In this document: in pieces, positions 56,371-64,000 of the stretch
Numbering within the stretch: the first letter of the stretch is position 1
Layout of the letters: each line of letters begins with the position of its first letter
NCBI RefSeq assembly: GCF_027244095.1
Contig: NC_069659.1
Span: forward strand, 27,374,501-27,438,500
Source: Hemicordylus capensis
Taxonomy: Eukaryota > Chordata > Lepidosauria > Squamata > Cordylidae
Reading direction: 5' to 3'
DNA length: 64,000 nt
Notes under the pieces: generated by a model
Seen by the model: the letters and a program-made list of their open reading frames with translations, nothing else
Databases searched by the model: none
Told to the model about the DNA's origin: nothing
Position numbers and translations under genes: made by a program

Positions 56371-58140
56371 TTTATTTTATTTATTTATTTAATACATTTC
56401 TATACCACCCAAAATGCAAGTTCTCTGGGCAGTTTACAAAACAATAAAAACAGCCAATAAAAGATTAAAAAATTTCAACAATTAAAATTAAAAAGTTAAA
56501 ACTATTAAAACACGATTACAAGGCTATCTAATTAAAACCTGGGTGAACAAATGCATTTTGACTGCCCTTTAAAAAGTTGTAAGAGATGGGCGAGTTTGCA
56601 ATGTGGAGTATATGTGTTTTGAATTATTATAGCAATGGTAGATTTGTATCACTAATATGAACCGTGCAGACTGGTAAGCAGGAAGTCAATATTTACTTAA
56701 TTAAATGTAATTGGACTGTTAAGATATTGTAAAAACCAATAAAAAATTTTAAATGCCCAAAGTTGTAAGAGATGGGGAGGCTCTTATTTCAGCAGGAAGT
56801 GTGTTCCAAAGCCTCAGGGCAGCAATGGAGAAGGCCCGTCCCTGAGTAGCCACCAGATGAGCCGGTGGCAACTGCAGACGAACCTCTCCAGATGATTTCA
56901 ATGGGCGGTGGGGTTCATAACAAAGAAGACGTTCTCTTAAATACCCAAGGCCCAAACTGTTTAGGGCTTTATAGCTTATAACTAAAACCTTGTATTCTGC
57001 CCAGAAACTTATCCGCAGCCAGTATAGATGTTTTAAGATAGGAGTGATATGGTCTCTCTGAGATGACCCAGAGACCAATCTGGCCGCCGCATTCTGGACT
57101 AACTGCAGTTTCTGGACTATGTACAAAGGCAACCCCACATAGAGCACATTGCAGTTGTCAGGTCTGGGGGTGACCAGCAGATGTACTACTGTTCTGAGGT
57201 CATTTATCTCAAGAAATGGATGCAGCTAGTGTATCAGCCGAAGCTGGTAAAAGGCACCTCTGGCCACTACTTCAACCTGGGACACCAGGGAGAATTTTGT
57301 GTCCAGAAGCACTCCCAGACTGCGTACCTGTTCCTTCTGGGGAAGTATGACCCCATCCAGAACAGGTGGATCAAACTCATTTCCCGGGTCCAACCCCGCA
57401 CAATAAGTACCCCTGTCTTATCTGGATTCAGTCTCAGCTTGTTACCTCTCATCCAGCCCATCACTGCCTCCAGGCAGGCATTTAGGGAGGTTATGCCTTC
57501 TCCTGATGACGTTGACATGGAGAAATAGATTTAGGTGTCATCAGCATACTGATAACACCCTGCACAAAATCTCCTGATGATCTCTCCCAGCGGTTTCATG
57601 TAGATGTTAAACAACATCGGAGACAATACGGAGCCCTAAGCGACACCATACCGAAGTTCAGTTTTTGAAGAACAACAGTCCCTGAGAGACACCATCTGGA
57701 ATCTGCCCGAGAGGTAAGAGTGGAACCACTGCAAAGCAGTGTCTCCCACCCCCAACCCACTCAGACGCTCCAGAAGGATACTATGGTTGATAGTATTGAA
57801 AGCTGCCGAGAGGTCCAAAAGGACCAACAGAGTCACACTTCCTCTGTCAATTCCCAATTGGAGATCATCCATCAGGCCGACCAAGGCAGTCTCCACCCCA
57901 TAGCCCACCCAAAAGCCGGTCTGAAACGGGTCTAGATAATCAGTTTCATCCAAGACTGCCTGGAGTTGGGAGGCCACCACCCTCTCAATTACCTTGCCCA
58001 GCCACGGAATGTTGGAGACAGGCCTATAGTTGCTCAACTCTGAGGAATCCAGGGCAGGCTTCTTCAGAAGTGGTCTAATAATTGTCTCCTTAGGACAAGG
58101 AGGCATCCTGCCCTCCCTCAGCATTAGCATTCCCTCAGGT
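56370..58140 (-). mobile_element. L2-clade LINE, 3' half
   Basis: Minus-strand coding: KPALDSSELSNYRPVSNIPW, GKVIERVVASQLQAVLDETD and LLDLSAAFNTINHSILLERL at 58130-57636; NKLRLNPDKTGVLIV at about 57470; LQLVQNAAARLVSGSSQRDH and YLRERLLCYEP at 57147-56749. The 3' tail with 'ctataccacccaaaatgcaa' (plus text) ends near 56375. One to a few frame breaks are present. An L1 3' piece is nested at 56591-56758. It is younger-looking than the other L2 copies. Confidence 0.88.
56591..56758 (+). mobile_element. L1 LINE 3' UTR with 18-bp target duplication
   Basis: 'ttttgaattattatagcaat', 'gcaggaagtcaatatttact' and 'gttaagatattgtaaaaacc' match the L1 3' UTR at 30390-30530. Perfect 18-bp repeats AAAGTTGTAAGAGATGGG lie at 56573-56590 and 56759-56776. 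Confidence 0.88.
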
Positions 58141-58389
58141 TAGCATTCTTTAGAATGTCAGCATTTCCATTCAGCTCTGCAAAACCTGCTGCACTTTTCC
58201 CTTTAGATTTCAAAGTACTGCAGTCAAGTCACTTCAGTCTGAACTAGGCTTGAGCATCATGGAGGCCTCTTTGTGAAACCAACCAAACATTATATGTTCC
58301 TGATCCAACTTATTCTGCAGGACACATCTATGCATGTGGAAACTGATCTCCATTGAGAGTTTATAAAGCTTTTTTGGATAGGCACTTAA

Positions 58390-59200
58390 ATAAGAACAGC
58401 CCTGCTGGATCAGGCCCAAGGCCTATCTAGTCCAGCATCTTGTTTCACATAATGGCCAACCAGATGCCTCTGAGAAGCCCACAGACAAGAGGTGATGGCA
58501 TGCCCTATCTCCTGCTGTTGCTCCCCTGCAACCGCTATTTAGAGGCATCTTGTCTCTGATGCTGGAGATGGCCTACAGTCACCTGACTAATAGCCATCGA
58601 TAGACCTGTTGTCCATGAATTTGTCTAAGTCCCTTTTAAAGCCATCCAGGCTGGTGGCCATCACTACATCCTGTGGAAGATAATTCCATAGATTAGTTAC
58701 GTGCTGTGTGAAAATTACACTCCATCACGGCTTTTAGAAAGCTTGTAAAAACTTGGCTTTTTATCCAGGCTTTTACATAATCGTTTTTACTGCTGCTTCT
58801 GTGTGTTTTTACCTGTTGTATATTGTTTTTATGCCTGTTTTTAATATGTTTTTATATTTTTTAGCTTGATGTTTTTATTGCCTTTTTATTGTATGTTTTA
58901 ACTTTTGTAAACTGCCTTGGGGTTGTCTTTTAATGAAAGGCGGTATATAAATGCAAAAATAAAAAATAAAATAAAAATAAAAATACTTCCTTTTGCTGGT
59001 CCTAAATTTCCTGGCAATCTATTTCTTGGGATGACCCCAGGTTCTAGTATTGTAAGAAAGGGGAAAAAAGCTTCTTTCAACCTCTGTCATGTCCAAGAAA
59101 GTGTTTGTAGAGCCTGTCCCCACTCCACCCAGGTTCATATTGGGCTAAGCACACTGCAACATGCCCAACTATGACACTGAATGGCCCTTCTGCACCTTAT
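58390..59200 (-). mobile_element. CR1 LINE 3' fragment, split by a LINE tail
   Basis: 'cagccctgctggatcaggcc' to 'ttccatagattagttacgtg' (58390-58710) and 'ttccttttgctggtcctaaa' to about 59100 are the reverse of the CR1 C-terminal region. Between them (about 58712-58985) lies another LINE 3' tail in plus orientation: 'ttgtaaactgccttggggtt' and 'gaaaggcggtatataaatgc' with an AAATAAAA tail. Confidence 0.8.
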
Positions 59201-59204
59201 ATAG

Positions 59205-59345
59205 AGATTTGATTTAATTGCATTTATATCCCACCCTTCCTCTATGGAGCCCAGGGAGGCATATATGGTTCTCTATATGCCCACAACATAGTGAGGCAGG
59301 CAGACTAGGGTGACAGATTGTGACTCTTCCAAGGGAGAGTTGCAC
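59205..59345. repeat. Dispersed repeat tail
   Basis: 'catttatatcccacccttcc' and 'tatggagcccagggaggcat' belong to the same family as 77-155 and 63605-63710. Confidence 0.55.
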
Positions 59346-59559
59346 ATTCATCAGAGAATTCCTGAACACAACCATCAAAAGTGTGTGTGGGGTGTGTGTG
59401 TACATATTATAAAAAGCTACTTTTTAAAAAACTGGGATTGCAAAGAGTGAACACAAGAAGAGCTTTGCTGGATCAGACCTGTCAAGTCCATCAGCCTGAT
59501 TTCCACAGTGGCCCACCAGATTATTCATTTATTTATCCAACAATATGTTGAGGCGGGTC

Positions 59560-60005
59560 TCATGATCAGTGACACCCGCTTTGCAAGGGCTAAGCCCGCT
59601 CTCCCTGCAGACAATCAACAAGCCCTGCCTGGGCGGCCGGACTGGCCACCCACATGACTGCCGGCTCCGTCATGGAGCAGGCAGGGGCTTGGGAGTTTGG
59701 GGGCCGTGCTGCCCCTGGAAGTTCCAGCATGCCCTGCGCGAGCACGCAGAGCATGCTGGAGAGACCCCCGAGTCGAGAGGTTGCTTTTTAGCCTCCTGGT
59801 CAGGGGTTTCCTTGTGAGTGCAAAGCCGCGGTGCGGCAGCACATGATCCATTAATCCCAGTTAGCGGAGTGCTTGTTCTGCTAACCTGGGCTAAGGGGAG
59901 GGGTACCTATAGCAATTTGCTGCCGGGAGTCGCAGTGGAGCAGTGGAGAGGCAGCCCTCAGTACAGCAACAATGCTCCTCTCCCTGGCCTCACAAGCCTC
60001 TGAAC
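59560..60005. repeat. GC-rich interspersed repeat
   Basis: Shares 'ctaagcccgctctccctgca', 'gactgccggctccgtcatgg', 'agcatgctggagagaccccc' and 'gcggagtgcttgttctgcta' with 44346-44820 and 46970-47335. Confidence 0.65.
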
Positions 60006-62285
60006 TATATGGTGAACATTGCTGCCTGCTGCCTAGAAGTAGTTCGAAAGTGGCGGCAGCAAATATGACCAGGTCAGGTGGTAGAACAGACTCTGTTTTC
60101 TTCCTACCTCACTTTTAGCCTGGGTAGTGGATCTGGGCTACCCAGGCTCAACTGATGGGTCAGGAGCAATGTTCCCTCTAAGGTGTGTGCATTTGCAGGA
60201 AGACACATTTTTCAATGTCTGCTCAGTTAATTTTAGATCCCGCTTAGGTTGATTCAGGAAGGCCCCACTCTGAACGCATGTGCGAACACACTGCTTTGAT
60301 ATTGGTGCCCAGAATGAAACTCATTCTCCACACAAATAAAAAAAAATTAGAGAGGATGCTGGTTGGGAGGACTCCTGATGCCCCAGATGACCAGAGATTC
60401 CTGGGTTAACCCTCTCCTACTCAAGAGTCTCTGGTCATGAGAACAAACTCTTAGTCTGAAATATTAACTGCTGCACAATACTGATTTTCTGCAGCAGTTG
60501 TAGTCTTCTCCAGCCCTCTATCATGCAGGTGAGGCATTTCATGCTCTTGGGGGGGGGGGAGCAGCATGTGCACCAGGGCCCAGGGCATTCCACCCAAGGT
60601 AATGGACAGGTGCTTTGCAGTACTCTTGGCACACACTGTGCACAGAGTTGAGGACCAGCTCTGCGGAACACACTCTGTAGGGACCATTTCCTGCACATGC
60701 AGCTCTTGGAGGGGAGCTAATGAATCATGTGCACATTCTTTTTCAGAATCTAATATGAAACGGCTTTTTAAAACTACAGATTCCTTTTTAGGTGGCTGTG
60801 GCTATTTCAAACAAAAGCCCAGGTAGAGAGATGAAGATCTAGGCAGTATTTAAGCCAACAGCATTCCTGAGAGTGTGGGAATTTTGTCTTCTCTGTATTT
60901 TCTGTTAAGAAACATGAGTACACCTGGGGGATTGCTGAATTGGGTGGTATCTGGTTCAGCAAGTAAAATTCCCTAAGGTGTGAGGGTTGCACATCCCTAG
61001 AATTAACTTCAGGGTTCCTCCCAAGGCAAAATGTCTTGAGAAATTTCAAAGGAGGCCAGATTAGTTTCTACAAGACTAGTGAACTTTCTCGAGGGGTTCT
61101 GTCTGTCTCCTGCAAATAGGGCTTGGTGCTTTTTGCAGGGCTCTCAATCATGCAGAAAAATCTCTCTGCATACTCTGCTTAGACCTTCCATTGCATGCAC
61201 AGAGATCACAAGGCAGGGACAGCAGGCAGAATCCCACTAGCTTCTCCCCACATTCAGCTGACATGCTTTTGAAGGTCTGAGCAGGGCTGGAATCAATCAC
61301 GTATACGGAGCCCTGTAAAAAAAAAGGAAAGTTGGATGGAAAATGCAACTACCGAGCCAGATACTGTGTTTATAGGAATATAAAAGATTGCAATGGCCTT
61401 ATAAAAGTTCTCATAGCATTGACTATATGAAAGCAGTAGACAAATGAGATGGTGCCCAGGATTTCTGGCTGGTACTGTACTGAAGGAGATCAAGGACTAA
61501 GGCTTGTGTCACTTTTCCTCCAGTGATAAATGCTTTCAGTCTTTTAATGCAACCTGCATCACACTCCCTGACCTTGTTTGCAATGTAGGTGAATATGGAA
61601 TGATCCAGGTTCACTAAAAATGCTTGAGAACAAAGCATTTTTAAAAGGGCTGTCAACCGTGCAAAGATTTTTTATAGTTGATTATTAATCATCTGGATTT
61701 TAATCAATCAATAACTTTGAACCTTCCACTGCTTGTGGAAGCCACTTTGCTAATCTGATATTTGAGGGTCAAATAGTTTAACAATGAGTCAGGGTCCCCC
61801 ACTCCAATGAGGTATATTTGAGAGCGACTCCAATGTAAGTTTTAAAAAATGAAACTTAATTGAGGATTATTGTCTATAGTACAGTGATAATACTGCAGAG
61901 TATTACTTCTGTTCTGTTCTGTTCTCTGCATTTACAGAATTTTTAAAAAGTAATATGGAGTGATTAACATGTTTTCAACTTCTATATTAATATAAACTAG
62001 GTATTACGTTGGGCTGGTTTGGATGTCATGCAGAACTTCGGAAAGACTGAGTTCTGCATGATATCCCTCAAGAATGCACACCTCCTCCCATGCCCACATG
62101 ATGCCTATTTCCTATCAAGGTTAAAATAAATCGAGATTGGCTTTGTCATCTGGACACACCAATCTTGGCTTATCCTAACCTACAATTAGCCTGAGATCTG
62201 TAACTCACTTCAAACCTTGGGTAAAGATCTTTTGCTATTTGAAGTAAGTAAGTTAGAACAAGTCTGAAACCACCAGTCTCAGCTT
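60006..62285. other. Unclassified stretch, no gene supported
   Basis: Short overlapping ORFs only. A foldback-family-like right end (GCACATCCCTA) is at about 60989-60999. At about 62030-62200 an inverted-repeat relative of 33718-33830 ('aatcttggcttatcctaacc') is present. TTCTG units lie at 61910-61926. Confidence 0.35.
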
Positions 62286-62361
62286 ATTTTTAGCGTACAG
62301 AGTCTGCTCTGCTTAGTTTTATCAGTTGAACTGCATCGTGTGCCTTCAGACCATTATCTAG

Positions 62362-62625
62362 ACTGGTAAAGGAAAAGTGTGCCATCGAGTCGGTGTTGAC
62401 TCCTGGTGACCACAGAGCCCTGTGGTTGTCTTTGGTAGAATACAGGAGGGCTTTGCCATTGCCATCTCCCAGGCAGTATAAGATGATGCCTTTCAGCATC
62501 TTCCTATAACACTGCTGCCCGAAACAGGTGTTTCTCATAGTCTGGGAAACATACCAGTGGGGATCCGAACCAGCAATCTCTGGCTTGCTAATCAAGTCAT
62601 TTCCCCACTGTGCCATTAAGTGGCT
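62362..62625 (-). mobile_element. Sauria-type SINE, near complete
   Basis: On the minus strand: tRNA-like head with TGGCACAGTGGGGAAATGAC and B-box-like GGTTCGGATCC, then 'tatgtttcccagactatgag', 'aggaagatgctgaaaggcat', 'ctgtattctaccaaagacaa' and the tail 'gtcaacaccgactcgatggc'. It is the most complete copy in the window. Confidence 0.88.
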
Positions 62626-62629
62626 GTAT

Positions 62630-63590
62630 GCAAGCGTTTAAAAGGGAATTTTGAAGTCTATCCTTCTCCTTGATGTATTAACTTTGCACAGGTGAAGTTT
62701 ACATGAGGAATTTTATCTGCATTCTAGGGTGGTACGGACCCTTAAGGACAGTACCATGTGCCCTGGCTAAATGTTCAAAAGGATTCAAAGGCAAGAAGGT
62801 CACAAAAAAGTTCATCTCACCAGCACTTCTGCCCCTGCTGACGGCAATTAAAAACAAAAAAGAAAATGGCTGGATAAATGCAGGAAAAAGCAAGTGAAGA
62901 ATAGTAGTTAGCTCTGAGTCACAAAACAATTAAAGACTCTTGCCGAGGAAAAATGCACTGGACTAACATCAGTTTCGCCTTTGATGTATCCAATATAGAT
63001 TTATCTTCCCAATGCCTATTAATGCTAATGTCTAAATCTGTGTTCATTGTACTGTTAATTCATCCCTAAAGGATACATTTACATTTAAATTTACAAAAGC
63101 CAGGTCATTCAACGCTAAAGCTGGAACATTGTCTTTAATTAATTCCAGTCTGTGAGACAAAAAGAATGGAAAGAATTAATAGCAATGTGGCAGAGTTGCT
63201 AAGTTAATCTTTTCCCACTTTTGTCATTCGAGTGCAACACAGGCCTTTCTGCACAATGCCAACCCAATGGCCTCCTCATCTGTTATCCTGACACGATAGC
63301 ACTCAGCAGAACCTTTAACATTCATTATAAATCAACATGAATTACATTCATATTTGGGTACTGCAAAGGAAGTAATTCCCACCCTAAAAACCAAGCTGGT
63401 ACATTTTTATTTGGTCATACTCGTGACATTGTTATTTTATAAATTGGTTAGAAATATGTTTCCCTTTCCCTTGATTTAATCTAGTTAAATCAACCTGTAT
63501 AGAACGAAGCTCTCCAATCACTACAAATATTAAGGGTATGCCTTAAAAAAAACCAAACTGAAATGGATCAGATGTTTGGCAGGGAAGGAG
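62630..63590. other. Apparently single-copy non-coding stretch
   Basis: No repeat is recognised. Around 63060-63360 the sequence has mixed composition with homeobox-like TAATTAAT sites ('tctttaattaattccagtct') and no ORF, which is the look of a conserved non-coding element; conservation cannot be tested here. Confidence 0.35.
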
Positions 63591-63599
63591 AAGTAGGGG

Positions 63600-64000
63600 G
63601 CAATTTATTTATTTTAATTTTTATAATTATGCCCTGCTCTTCCTCCACAGACCCCAGAGTGGTGTACATGGTTATGTTTATCCCCACAACCACCATGTGA
63701 GGTAGGTAGGGTGTGTGTGAGCTGGTTTGACTTCGAGCCGTTCAGCTCGAAGGGGTTCAGATCAAGCTGAAACGAGCCTAGTTTGGCTCAAAAATCACTG
63801 CTAAAGGGGAATCCGGTAAGGATTCATCTTAAAAGGATTCCTCTTGGGCCTGATCCAGCAGAGCTGTTCTTATGGGCAGGCCTATTTCAAGCCAATTTTG
63901 GGCCTCTGCACATGCACAGTGGCAAAAAATGGCCACCATGCATGTGCAGAGGCCCTTTTTTTTTGCTGCCACACACATGCAGAGGCCCAAACCAGGCCTG
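63600..64000. repeat. Dispersed repeat tail and foldback-family-like fragments
   Basis: 63605-63710 matches the tail family at 77-155. 63715-63800 has 'gagctggtttgacttcgagc' and inverted 'agctcgaagg' blocks like the 32486 subfamily. 63846-63876 is a CR1 3' scrap ('cttgggcctgatccagcaga'). Confidence 0.5.

Noticed and set aside
1-64000. CRISPR arrays, operons, bacterial promoters, rRNA genes
   Set aside because: The sequence is vertebrate; no regular spacer arrays or rRNA similarity is seen. The only tRNA-like sequences are SINE heads.

Overview
The window looks like squamate reptile DNA (lizard or snake; no closer placement is possible from sequence alone). The evidence is a dense mix of repeats typical of squamates: Sauria-type tRNA SINEs, a BovB/RTE LINE, CR1 and L2 LINEs, an R4/Dong LINE, L1 3' ends, many hAT-like MITEs and a Ty1/copia LTR element. 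Most of the window is transposable-element sequence; host coding DNA amounts to about 1.5 kb.

Host genes. Two leucine-rich-repeat membrane protein genes of the LRRC52 type (gamma subunits of SLO1/SLO3 potassium channels) lie head-to-tail on the minus strand. Gene A has exon 1 at 35363-34718 and exon 2 at 19868-19621, giving a complete 297-residue model across a 14.8 kb intron with matching phases and good splice sites. Gene B has exon 1 at 10874-10223; its second exon is not visible and probably lies beyond the left edge. A third, inverted relic at about 45.48-46.63 kb keeps promoter-like and intron-like sequence of gene A in the right order, but no recognisable exon 1 between them. All three copies share an upstream block with a CRE-like TGATGTCA site.

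Layout. 0-10 kb, left of gene B: a hAT MITE, a broken copia element with 5-bp target duplications, and three members of a foldback family with TAGGGRTGTGC ends. 9.7-10.2 kb: a palindromic MITE with another hAT MITE nested in it, in the gene B intron. 11-20 kb: spacer between genes B and A with a Sauria SINE, BovB, a candidate Penelope-like fragment and unclassified sequence. 20-34.7 kb: the gene A intron, carrying L2, CR1, R4/Dong, a near full-length L2 and an L1 3' end. 36-48 kb: CR1 (split by a foldback element), GC-rich repeats, a 145-bp tandem triplication and the third LRRC52-like relic. 48-64 kb: mostly single-copy-looking sequence with scattered SINE, L2, CR1 and L1 pieces.

Most notable points: the three-copy LRRC52-like locus with a conserved promoter block; a foldback family with 8-bp target duplications, two members of which carry the same captured SINE at the same place; and a copia primer-binding site complementary for about 32 nt to the 5' half of initiator tRNA-Met.
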